A stretch of 29,166 nucleotides of DNA, from contig NC_049980.1 of assembly GCF_000003815.2 (NCBI RefSeq), positions 34,514,934 to 34,544,099 of the forward strand, written 5' to 3'. The DNA is from Branchiostoma floridae. Lineage: Eukaryota > Chordata > Leptocardii > Amphioxiformes > Branchiostomatidae. The notes beneath the pieces are model-generated. The model was not told the DNA's origin. It did not search any database and saw only the letters and a list, made by a program, of their open reading frames with translations. This document shows, piece by piece, positions 1-8,696 of this stretch. Each line of letters starts with the position of its first letter. The first letter of the stretch is position 1. The position numbers were made by a program, and so were the translations under genes.

Positions 1-92
1 GATTTGATTTGATTTATTCGGCTGTATAGTGAGAAATACAGCCAGGGCTATCCAACTAGCCAGAGGCTATTATCAATGGCTAGCCCTGGTAA
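1..92 (-). repeat. Retroelement 3' tail, copy 1
   Basis: On the minus strand this reads as a GC-rich stem region with GCCAGGGCT-type motifs, then CAGCC and AATAAATCAAATCAAATC. The same sequence, diverged, recurs on the plus strand at 11928-12009 and 10745-10815. The A/T-rich simple-repeat end suggests the 3' end of a SINE or LINE. The family is not known to me. Confidence 0.55.
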
Positions 93-675
93 CTGTACAA
101 TATACAATAACAACATTAAATTTTACATTTGTTGATTCATGAGATTTGTTGTTTGAGCTAGGTTTTCCAGGCAACAAAAGATATGGATAACTTTCGTACT
201 ATCTGCGATATTCTATGTAGGGTATAAGTAATATTCCGAGGCTATAGAATGATTATTACTTGTGAAGGCTATAAGGCTATATGAAGTGATTACTATATTT
301 GAACGTCATGATATATACGTACTAAAATGTCAATATAATAGCATGAAAGTTCACCTGTGTTGGTAGAATACATTATAGAAAAAATTGCTTACACTTTACT
401 TCCAACACTGAATTAAACTATAGGGACTTATTCTCTAAATTTTCGGTCAAACTCCGTCGACCTTGTTCACAGAATGACCTTCTCTATCTCCAGCAGTGAC
501 GTCATGAACACACCACTTATGCAGGAGGGGGTCATAACTACACGGATCAATATTTAAACTTTAAGTCAAACCACCCTTTGGACCATAAATTAGGGCCGAT
601 CCGCACCCTGTTCCAAAGAGCGGAGACTATCATCACAGATAGAATGTGTTAGTACAGACACACCTAACGCTTTAC

Positions 676-795
676 TGTACCTGCAAAGAACGTTAGTCTG
701 GTACTTCCCGGTCACTACGTCACGTGGAGGCAGAATGTGCCCCTCCTCTTCGTACAAATAACTTCCCCCTGCAGCTACGCACGCATGCCCTGGTC
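676..795 (-). CDS. Gene D possible further exon (CUB-like first half?)
   Basis: An open stretch begins after an acceptor (gcatgacag) in phase 1 and can end at gtaaag in phase 1 (120 nt) or at gtacag in phase 2. It encodes a Cys, GGSYLYEEEGHILPP, and a second Cys in NVLCRY, which loosely resembles the start of a CUB domain (G-x-I-x-P and C-x-W/Y). The matching phase is the main support. There is no stop-codon or length argument, and it may be chance. Confidence 0.3.
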
Positions 796-3700
796 CTGTC
801 ATGCACACAGGATATGGAATGGTTTAGGTTTTAACTAATCTCCAAGCAGATCCTACGGTAGCATAAGATAGTATCAAAGGCTGACAGAGGAGTGAAGCCG
901 GCCTAGGAGTGTTTTTGGCAAATGGACACTTCTTGGCTGACTTCACTTTATCTTATGCCATACTTGGATCTGCTTGGAGATTAGTTTTTAACACGGTAAG
1001 ATAAAGACTTTTAAAAAGTTTATTCTGGACTTTGGTATATTGTTATATTGATACACTATAAAAGTAAGAAATATTTTAAAACAAATTCCTACCTTCACAA
1101 CTTGGAGCGTCAAAGTTCCAGTGTATCCCGACATCAAACACAGTACACGTCAGTCTCTCCTGGCCCAGCAAAACGTAGCCGTCGCTACAGCCGAACCGAA
1201 CAACTGACCCCACAGCGAAACTGTCTCCAATCCTGTAACCGTTAGTGGGAATGCCAGGGTCCGGGCAAGGAACACTCAGCACATCAAATGCTAATGCCCG
1301 AAACACAAGAAGGACTTTCGTCAAATTAGTTGGCATATCTTTTTTTTTTTTAATGTACCCGAATTTATTTGTTTATTTATTTATTTGGATTCTCCACATA
1401 CAATGACAATGGAGAGTATGCTGGAACAGGTGTCAAAGTACCGAAATCATATCAATGATACATCAAATATAAAAATGATACACATAAATACAAGAACAAA
1501 TATCATAATCAACGTAAAGCTCAAATCCACTTAACAACACACGTGAAATACATTTACGTCTGCTAGAATAAACTTTAATTTACACATACATGAAATAAGA
1601 AGCATTACTGTGGTAAATATTATTTAATTAAATGAGTAGCAATGCTTGCAATGATGAACATATGTACAATAAAAGAAATATTTTAGGGTTGCCGGAAAGT
1701 GCGTATTACGTCTACACACGCTGATAGCTGGCCGATGCTTTAGACGTCGTCCCCAGTTTAGTCCACGTGTCTCTTTCTAGTTTAACTATTTTACTACGTT
1801 TACACTTTTACAGGATATGCTGTCACGTTAAGGTCAATTAAAGAGAAATAGTAAAATGATTAATATTAGATATTACGCTGCCTTCCATGCAGCAGTGATA
1901 TTAAGCAGTTTGAAAACTGCACCATCTTTTTCTTGTTTGTGATATGTTTTGTATACTGTAAAAATGGATATTACAAGACAACGTCTGGAACGTGTCTATA
2001 CGTATACGAAACAAGTACAGTGTCTATATTTCCTTCTAGAATCCGTTACCCTCAAAGCGGATCCTGAAACCATCATCAGTAACATATGGGCCAGTATCAA
2101 GCGCCAGATGGACTACGTTGGCCGTGAAGAGGATTTCCCCTGGAATGTCTTCTCCTGTTAGGAATTTGAGAACAGGATCGTTCATACTTTTGACAAAGAT
2201 TTAAACAACATACTAGTACACCCAACTAAAGTTGAATTAGCTTTGGGAAGCTTTCGAGACAAACTCTGTCTCTTTGTCAACCCGGTGATCTCATCTTGTA
2301 GTTTCTCTGTCACGTGACGTTTGATGGACATTGTCACGTGACAAGACACAACCATACACAGGTCTTGGGGTCGTTCATTTCAAAGCGGGTTAGAATATGC
2401 ATGGACTCTAAGACTGGAAACGACGTCATATTGTGTCAGAATGACGTCAAATGTCTTTAAATTTTCTACTTTCACATGTAAAAACATTCTATGAAAAATA
2501 GTGGTCATACGATAAGGCGCTGCGACCTAAGATTTGAAAGATCGCTCAGCGAATTGTACAGAAAAAAAGGGATTTCTGTTACATTTTGTGTGTTTTGTTG
2601 TCCTCTCAGTCACATTATTACATGCTGTATGATATACCCGGTATGCAATCAAAGGTTACACACATCCTTTTTGGGTCGCAGGAAGAGCGCATGTTCATAG
2701 TTTCTAATCAAAATATGATAATCCTTACGATATTGTAGATTCCTTTTTCGCAACCAGAATGTCTCTCATCTGCTAACGTTTCGATGCCTGTCAGACATCT
2801 TCCTCAGAGCTTCTGACTAGAATTCTGCTTCTCGCCGCTATATGTAGCCGATGTGGGTGGCGCTTTAGCGGCAAGAACACTATCCCAAACGTGGCTGAGC
2901 TTGTACCCCCCCCCCCCTCGTCACGGTTCATCACGTGCACTGGGGTGGACTTTCTTATCCAGATTGCTTCTTTAATCCAACGGCGCTTTTGCGTCACCAT
3001 GAAAGAGACATTACTGGCTGTGCAAAAGAAGTCTCCAGTATCCCATGTTATACCAACCTTATGATTATTTCTGGAAGTAATAACCCTTACATGAAAACTG
3101 GGAGAAGCCTACCGGTGTATGAACCTATCCTGGTGGCGCTGTCCCGTTCTCCCTTGTAGACACGTAGCCAGTCATAGATTTCCTCCAAAGAGAACGCTAT
3201 CGGGGTTATCTTCACCCCTTCTCCTGTGCTGACCTCAATGGTCCATACACAGTACAGGTTGTCGTGGTACTGTCCAGGATAGTTGGGGGAATGAATGTAG
3301 CCAGAGGATTGCCCGATAATATGACCCCCGCAGTTACCTAAATATGGTGGAAAAGTTTTATATGTTATCTAGCTTCTACCCCACGAACTCTTAATACACG
3401 ACCGTTTCCGCCAATCGCTCAGTAATGATCAAGACAGGCACAGGTTTCGGCTCCACTCCCTTGCATAGCACTCAAGCGTAATTTTTTTTAGAAAAATGTC
3501 TGTGCAGTCATTTTTAAACCAGTAGTATACATTTAAGCCGTTATTTATACATTCAAAAATCTTTTATATTGTCGTTTAGGTTAGTATCAATTGACGTAGA
3601 TATGAGGTCGTGGAACTCAAGTCTGTAATTTACATGTAATCTATATCATGGAAATATTCAATTAATTTCGGGGGGGGGGGGTACCAGCGCTTCCAACAGT

Positions 3701-6700
3701 CAATATACTAGTATACCATTTGTACAGATTTATTGCATCTTGTCAATCACATGTTATTCTCATTTTCTTTTAATAGCGGTACCGATATAAGTTGTCTTAA
3801 CTTGAGTGGGTCGCTAATTGTCTGTTATTTTGCCTTTATGTGTTTGTTCCATAAAAAAATAAAAAATAAAAAAGAATATTTATTTAGAAATGGTGTCTGT
3901 AAGGTGCCTGTAAAATGTGCCATAAATATCCATATTTCACTGGTTATTTTATCACCTTGATCATGAAAGTAGATTTTGAAGCCTTCATCGTTGTGTCTGC
4001 TGTCCGTATAAAAGTGTAGGTGGGCCATGTTGGACTCGATAATGAGTTCATCTGGAACATCTAGATAATCTCCTGTTGACAATTTGATATTGTAGAATTA
4101 GCACGTTTATTCTCAAACTGGTGTAACTATGTACTCACAGACCTTTGATGACTTATTTACTTTAAAAAAGGGCCTCTGTGAGCTGATCCTCAGTCTTAAT
4201 TGAAACTTGTAAATAGATCTTGGCTGTTCCATTGACTTGTATAAATTGTGTATATATTATGTATCGACTGCTCCTTTTTATGCACTGTGCATATATTGAT
4301 GGCATGGCTGATGATTGTTTTTAATTAACAAGTATGTAAATAATGATCACTGTATGTACTTGTATGTTGTATGTATGAAGTCCAGGAAGATTAGTGGAGT
4401 GCCCTAGGGCATGTCACTAATGGATTTTCGAATAAAGTCTCAAAGTCTCTTTATTTATTCATTTATTGATCTTGTAGGGTGGTCCCTTCAGTCTAGCAGA
4501 CTGATTTCCAAGGGAGCCCTGTGACGATCAACATAAACAATAATCACACAACATAAAACGTAAATAATCGAACATAGGAGTAATAAAGTATGTAACTATC
4601 TCAGCATAAGTGAAAGCTAACAACTAAAAATCATTCACTGCAGAAACTGATCGCAACAATAATCATATGAACAGATTAGAACAAAACCTAAACAAACTTC
4701 AAAATCAAGCTCAATTGAAAAACAAATACTAGGTCATTGCTTTGATCAGAGGGGTCAGAGGTCAGATTGTAAGGTTAGTTTGAATGAATTCAGAGTGGTT
4801 TGTGATGTTGTTGCTGGTTTAAGAGAATTGTGGATGGAAACCGCTCTGAAAGCAAACGTTCGTTGGCCTGTTTGAGATGAGTACTTTGGTCTGTGTAACT
4901 GTCGAGCCTGTCAACAGGTGCGGGACCGGTAAAAAAAACGCTAAAACCAAGACAATCCTACCATTAAACGATCCCAGCAAGACGAGGTTCTCTGGTTCAC
5001 CACTGTACACGTCAAGCGAGTCATAATATTCCTCTAAACTGAAGGTTGCCGGTATCAGCTTCACCCAGTTCCCGATGTTGACTTGTATGGTCCACATGCA
5101 GTCCATGTTGTTGTAGTACCGCCCGGGATAGTTGGGAGAGGAAACGTAGCCAGAGGATTGCCCGGTAATGTAAGCGCCGCAAGCAGCTAGGTATAATGGA
5201 CATGATTCAATATGCTGTCTAAGTAGTGTATATCCTTCAATATAGTCGGCAATGCCTGAACATGGTGATAGCTGCGCGCAACTTTGTCAAATCTGCTCGA
5301 CAAATTAACTAAAATGACCTTAAAATCGGCATACGCGGTACAAATAAGCCTCAAATATGTGAAAATAAAGTTAATAGCTACACAATTGTGTTTGTTTTCT
5401 TTGTGTCCATGATTCTGCCTTTCCACCCACCCCTCGGCCCCTTCACCCGCAGTGGTGCGGTCCAGCCGGATTACTTCGCCTTACTGCACTACCGGATAGT
5501 TGCACGACATGCAATGGAAATTAATGTGTGCAATTAAACGGCTTCTTCTGTATTATGTACTACCTTCCCAGCTGCAGTGATTTGCTTCATATGACGGACA
5601 TTTATAGGTATTTGGAAATGATCTCTAAAATAACCTGCAATAATATCTATATTTTCTCAGTGATGTTCTTACCCTCAAAGCCGATCTTAAAACCGTCTTC
5701 GGTGTAAGAGTCGTCCGTACGAAGGACTAAGTGGACAATGTGGGACCCTGCGTAGAGGTGTTCTGGAAATTCATCTCCTGTTGAAAATTTGAGAAATTGA
5801 AATTAGTAAATGTGACTTTTGATAACATTTAAGCTAGTGGGCATCTCTTCTTTAACCCTCAAACCACCTTAGCTTTTTTGTGGCGTTGATTACCGTATGG
5901 GGTCAAAACTGACCCCAAAACGTTTTGTACAAATACAGTTTTTTTTGTGAATCTTTTTGTGATTTGTGTATATGTATAGTTTCATTAATCTATGTGGGAC
6001 AGTCTGACATGATTAGGTGAGAATACTTTTAGCTCATTATCATAATTTATGCAAAAGATCACGAGGACCACATTTTGCACCAACGCTATTCAGACCGGGA
6101 AGGAGGTTTTTGATGCCTGTACCAGCTTCAATGCCATATAGCGCCCGAATGGCTTATGCTAAGGCCACTAAACTTGGTAAATTTTTAGAAAATGTTAATA
6201 GCAAACATTTTCAGTAAACTGACGGAATTCTGACAGACATATTTATTACGAAATTTTCTAATTTTGTATTAAACATTTAAGTTTTAAGGTTTTCTTGGCA
6301 AATAACAATTGTTTATCACATCTTATAAAATTCAACATACATTTTAGGACTCAATATTCATAATTCATGCTAATTCGATGACGTCTTCAGTCAAAATCCA
6401 AGATGGCGGCCGATATTACCTAGATGACGTCATAATGTCGTCATATGACATGATAATGGCACAAAAGTTGTTACAATGGTTTTGGCTTACATGTATATCA
6501 TTCTCTAAAAATTTCGTGATCCTACGATAAGTAGTTTAGGAGTGGGTCGCAAAAGTTTGTTTAAAAAAATGCTGGGGTCAATAAAATATTTGTAAACCCA
6601 TGCAGACCTTACCCATGCATTTCCTATACTCATAGACACTTCTTTCATCATGAATATTTTCGGCATAAATGAGGGTGGCTAAGCACACCAAGAAGGCCAT

Positions 6701-7377
6701 TTGTTCAAAAGGTAGCAAAGAACACAGTTTTTCTTATAGCCCTCAAATTGGTATTGTAACCTAACTTTTGTCAGGCCTTGTCAGACACATTGTATTCAGT
6801 CATAGGCTGACATTACTTTTAAAATTCAATTAAAGAGTACTTAGGGAGTTAAGTGAAATACAGAATCCTTTTTTTTTTATGAGCACGGGACTAGTGGGTA
6901 CATCGTATAATATGAAGTATTATGCATTTTTTACCAACGGTAATTAATGTCTATCGAAAAGTGGCACTCCCATCTGGAGTTTAGGACTCTTTTAACATCG
7001 ACGGGGGCCGATGCCGACTTGTAACCACATTTGACTCATTTTTCTTGTCACGCCGGAAGCTCTCCGAACCAGTCAATTTTCTATAATGGTTGAAGCAACC
7101 CTTTTCAATGATTCATAACAAAACATAATACCTTAGACTGAGACAAACCTACCGGTGTACGATCCTAACAAGGTGCGGCTGTCTAGTTCCCCATTGTAGA
7201 CGTCCAACCAGTCATAATATGCCTCTAGACTGAATGACACTGGAGTCAGCCACACACTTTCCCATGTTTTTGCCTCAATGGTCCATGTACAGGTCAAGTT
7301 GTTGTTGTACTGCTCGGGATAGTTGGGGGAGTTAACGTATCCATACGATTGTCCGGTGATATGAGCACCGCAGCCAC
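676..7377 (-). CDS. Gene D: CUB-CUB-CUB-sushi extracellular protein (partial)
   Basis: Multi-exon gene read right to left. Visible exons are 7377-7153, 5777-5673, 5186-4962, 4072-3956, 3337-3113, 2154-2050, 1290-1093 and a doubtful one at 795-676. Every border is phase 1, so each pair of CUB exons and the sushi exon is a phase 1-1 module of the kind spread by exon shuffling. The chain encodes three CUB domains of about 110-114 residues and one sushi/CCP domain. CUB and sushi domains are known to act in secreted or cell-surface adhesion, protease and complement-like proteins. The substrate or partner here cannot be told. No start codon, signal peptide or stop is visible, so the protein continues at both ends. 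No catalytic domain is seen, and I do not assign an orthologue. Confidence 0.85.
829..991. mobile_element. Foldback MITE-like element
   Basis: Terminal inverted repeats of about 20 bp: CTAATCTCCAAGCAGATC begins at 835 and its reverse complement ends at 984. The interior is also partly palindromic (catAAGATA / TATCTTATg). TTTTAA or TTAA lies next to both ends (829-834 and 986-991) and could be the target duplication. No coding capacity, so non-autonomous. Confidence 0.7.
1093..1290 (-). CDS. Gene D exon: sushi/CCP domain
   Basis: 198 nt, donor gtaggaat. The acceptor at cattag was chosen because it is the only AG near the domain start that keeps the phase-1 frame from the CUB3 exon. An AG ten bases downstream would be phase 2. 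The exon encodes one complete sushi domain with four cysteines (VPCPDPG, VRFGCSDGY, RLTC, APSCEG) and the invariant Trp (HWNF). Length and spacing are normal for the family. Confidence 0.85.
1294..2049. other. Gene D intron between CUB3 and sushi exons
   Basis: AT-rich sequence without a recognisable exon. On the minus strand a (AAAT)n and poly(A) stretch at 1340-1385 looks like a retroelement tail. I see no further coding signal on either strand. Confidence 0.5.
2050..2154 (-). CDS. Gene D exon: CUB3, second half
   Basis: 105 nt, acceptor cctaacag, donor gtaacgga, phase 1 to 1. Encodes EDIPGEILFTANVVHLALDT and then YVTDDGFRIRFE, the last strands of a CUB domain. It joins in phase to the sushi exon at 1290. 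Confidence 0.82.
2505..2700. repeat. Dispersed repeat shared with 24850-25012
   Basis: Matches 24850-25012 in order over several blocks: a GACCTA..GA..TTTGA run, AGATCGCTC and CGAATTGTA followed by poly(A), an ATGATGTA/ATGATATA block, and AAGGTTACACAC followed by GGTCGCAG. The copies are diverged. It lies in a gene D intron. Adjacent sequence at 2770-2815 resembles a common invertebrate transposon end. Confidence 0.55.
3113..3337 (-). CDS. Gene D exon: CUB3, first half
   Basis: 225 nt, acceptor catatttag, donor gtaggctt, phase 1 to 1. Encodes NCGGHIIGQSSGYIHSPNYP, a second Cys in YCVWTIEV, YDWLRVYKGERDS and a final GSYTG. The Asp of the usual D-x-L-D-V-Y motif is Arg here (D-W-L-R-V-Y). Confidence 0.83.
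3956..4072 (-). CDS. Gene D exon: CUB2, second half
   Basis: 117 nt, acceptor gtcaacag, donor gtgataaa, phase 1 to 1. Encodes DYLDVPDELIIESNMAHLHF and then SRHNDEGFKIYFHDQ. It is four codons longer than the matching exons of CUB1 and CUB3 and also lacks the second cysteine pair. Confidence 0.82.
4150..4455 (+). repeat. Probable retroelement 3' end
   Basis: Non-coding sequence ending in CGAATAAAGTCTCAAAGTCT, with an AATAAA just before the end, inside a gene D intron. It is followed at 4441 by TTTATTTATTCATTTATT, which reads as a tail of a second element in the opposite orientation. Called from composition only. Confidence 0.35.
4962..5186 (-). CDS. Gene D exon: CUB2, first half
   Basis: 225 nt, acceptor atacctag, donor gtaggatt, phase 1 to 1. 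It begins ACGAYITGQSSG, continues with a SPNYPG-type turn, a Cys before MWTIQV, and SLEEYYDSLDVYSGE, and ends LLGSFNG. The length is identical to the first-half exons of CUB1 and CUB3, which suggests internal domain duplication. Confidence 0.85.
5437..5560. repeat. Half copy of the 24467-24792 palindromic element
   Basis: Shares GTGGTGCGGTCCAGC, GGATTACTTCGCC and TGTGCAATTAAACG..TTCT blocks, in the same order, with one arm of the large inverted repeat at 24467-24792. It lies between the two CUB1/CUB2 exons of gene D. Confidence 0.5.
5673..5777 (-). CDS. Gene D exon: CUB1, second half
   Basis: 105 nt, acceptor ttcaacag, donor gtaagaac, phase 1 to 1. Encodes DEFPEHLYAGSHIVHLVLRT, then the DDSYTEDGFKIGF strand that ends a CUB domain. 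The third and fourth CUB cysteines are absent, so this domain keeps only one disulfide. Confidence 0.82.
5852..6855. mobile_element. Possible TTAA-flanked DNA transposon remnant
   Basis: Left end TTAACCCTCAAACCACC followed by the inner palindrome GGGGTCAAAACTGACCCC at 5908-5925. The right end on the opposite strand is TTAACTCCCTAAG. TTAA ends with a CCCT start and inner GGGTCA palindromes are typical of piggyBac-type elements. The interior has no transposase reading frame. The right boundary is weakly supported. Confidence 0.4.
7153..7377 (-). CDS. Gene D exon: CUB1, first half
   Basis: 225 nt, acceptor tatag at its 5' end, donor gtaggttt, phase 1 to 1. Encodes the first CUB cysteine (GGCGAHITG), the GYVNSPNYPEQYNNN stretch, the second cysteine with CTWTI, and the acidic Y-D-W-L-D-V-Y motif preceded by E, which in calcium-binding CUB domains contributes metal ligands. 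It ends in LLGSYTG. The next exon follows in phase at 5777. No upstream exon of this gene is recognisable between here and the gap at 8415. Confidence 0.85.
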
Positions 7378-7451
7378 CTATACAGTGTGACACGTTTTGA
7401 CGTGTTATCTAGTTGTTTTGATAGGACCTCTGACGTCATTGCGATTCCAGC

Positions 7452-7901
7452 TACAGTCAAACCTGCCCAAGACGACCACACGGGGGACCGGAAAAAAACG
7501 GTCGATTTTGACAGGTGGTCGCTGAGAAGAGTATCGACTCAAAACATGACCGATGCAAAGTATAAATGGTTTCCGTTGTGTTTAATGGCAAATAGCAAGC
7601 ACACTGCACGCACGCAAAGAAGCGAGGTCTTTAATGTCAAATACAACGCAAACTGGCCGATTTCGGCACAAAATCGCGCTAGTTATCATCAAAAATCGAT
7701 GAAAACCTCAATTTTGAAAATGATGCGGTCGTTATGGGTCCCAATTCGGGCCGGTCGCGGCCGCGTTGGCCAGGTGGTCGTTGAGAAAAGGTCGCTTAAT
7801 GCTTACGTCAATGGGAAAATAAATCGGGACTGAGAAAAAAGCGGTCGAAATGGCCCGGTAGTCACTGAGAAGAGGTGGTCGCTCGGGCAGGTTTGACTGT
7901 A
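7452..7901. mobile_element. TA-flanked MITE, about 450 bp
   Basis: TACAGTCAAACCTGCCC at 7452-7468 is exactly matched by its reverse complement at 7885-7901, and the match continues imperfectly through CGACCAC. TA sits at both ends as the likely target duplication. The interior carries repeated GGTCG-type motifs and a spurious long plus-strand reading frame. Non-autonomous, probably of the Tc1/mariner or a related TA-targeting superfamily. Confidence 0.75.
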
Positions 7902-8110
7902 ATTATTAGGTCAATCCTCAACTAAACATATTCTAACACAGGATTGGAAAATACATGATTAACAACGTGAATGTACCATGTTCTTGTGCGTGGCCAGTCA
8001 GCCGGTGGAACATCCATGTTGTAACAAGAATGAGTTTCAAACACCCGAGCATGACTGGAGCGTGGTTAAAGGCTTGTCTTTTCGCGGCTCACCAAGGTGC
8101 CAGTACTTGT

Positions 8111-8414
8111 GTCCTACCAAAAGTCGCTCTTAACGGGTTGGTTTTCATGCGTCACAAGACTGATTTAGTAAATTATTAAGTATTTGTTTGACATTCCGAT
8201 CTGCGTGCCAGCGAGAGATATATCCGCAACGCCCCAAAGTGGTGATACTGGTCCTACCAAAAGTAGCGAGCTAAATTGGGTTGGTTTCCAAGTGCACCAT
8301 GCGTCACGAGACTGAATTATTCAGTATTTGTCTCACATTCCGATCTGTGTACCAGTTTGAGATGTATCCGGAATACGAATTCATTCTGGGGTCCTAGCAC
8401 ACGTCGTTCGGCAG
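8111..8414. repeat. Diverged tandem repeat, period about 140 bp
   Basis: GTCCTACCAAAAGT recurs at 8111 and 8251, and GTCCTAGCACACGT near 8391. Between them lie matching blocks GTTGGTTT, GCGTCAC(A/G)AGACTGA, TATTTGT, ACATTCCGATCTG and ATCCG. The array runs into the assembly gap, which may be why assembly broke there. Confidence 0.75.
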
Positions 8415-8514
8415 NNNNNNNNNNNNNNNNNNNNNNNNNNNNNNNNNNNNNNNNNNNNNNNNNNNNNNNNNNNNNNNNNNNNNNNNNNNNNNNNNNNNNN
8501 NNNNNNNNNNNNNN
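8415..8514. other. Assembly gap (100 N)
   Basis: Exactly 100 N, the conventional length for a gap of unknown size. The 3' half of gene C and possibly the 5' end of gene D are expected here. Confidence 0.95.
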
Positions 8515-8589
8515 AGGACACAACATTATGGCAGGATTCGAACGATAAACCACCGTATCACTTAGATCTATGTATGAGTAGAAACTTAC

Positions 8590-8696
8590 CACTCTGCCTT
8601 GCCGTCCATGACCACCACGATGAAGACGGCCATGGCGATGGCTGACCACACGGTGTCCCTGGTCACCGTCCAGGGCTGGACTATCACCACTTTGCC
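8590..8696 (-). CDS. Gene C exon 6
   Basis: 107 nt, acceptor tgtttcag, donor gtaagttt, phase 0 to 2. Encodes GKVVIVQPWTVTRDTVWSAI, then AMAVFIVVVMDGKAE plus the start of a Trp codon. This is the R-D-x-x-(W/F)-Y helix that precedes the cytosolic loop in NCKX proteins. The next exon would start in phase 2 but falls in or beyond the gap. Confidence 0.88.

Noticed and set aside
3669-3680. G-run (and C-run near 2908) as regulatory sites
   Set aside because: Isolated homopolymers, likely length-variable, with no supporting context.
7387-7833. 148-codon plus-strand reading frame
   Set aside because: It starts before and runs into the TA-flanked MITE, shows no domain, and its length follows from the repeated GGTCG motifs.
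8228-8260. CAAAGTGGTGATACTGGTCC resembling the start of gene C exon 6 in inverted orientation
   Set aside because: Only about 15 bases agree, without a splice site or further similarity. Probably coincidence within the 140-bp tandem repeat.
8111-8414. Common 140-bp period of this array and the exon 8 array, suggesting one mechanism or a nucleosome-length unit
   Set aside because: The sequences are unrelated and other arrays here have 11 to 200-bp units, so the coincidence carries little weight.
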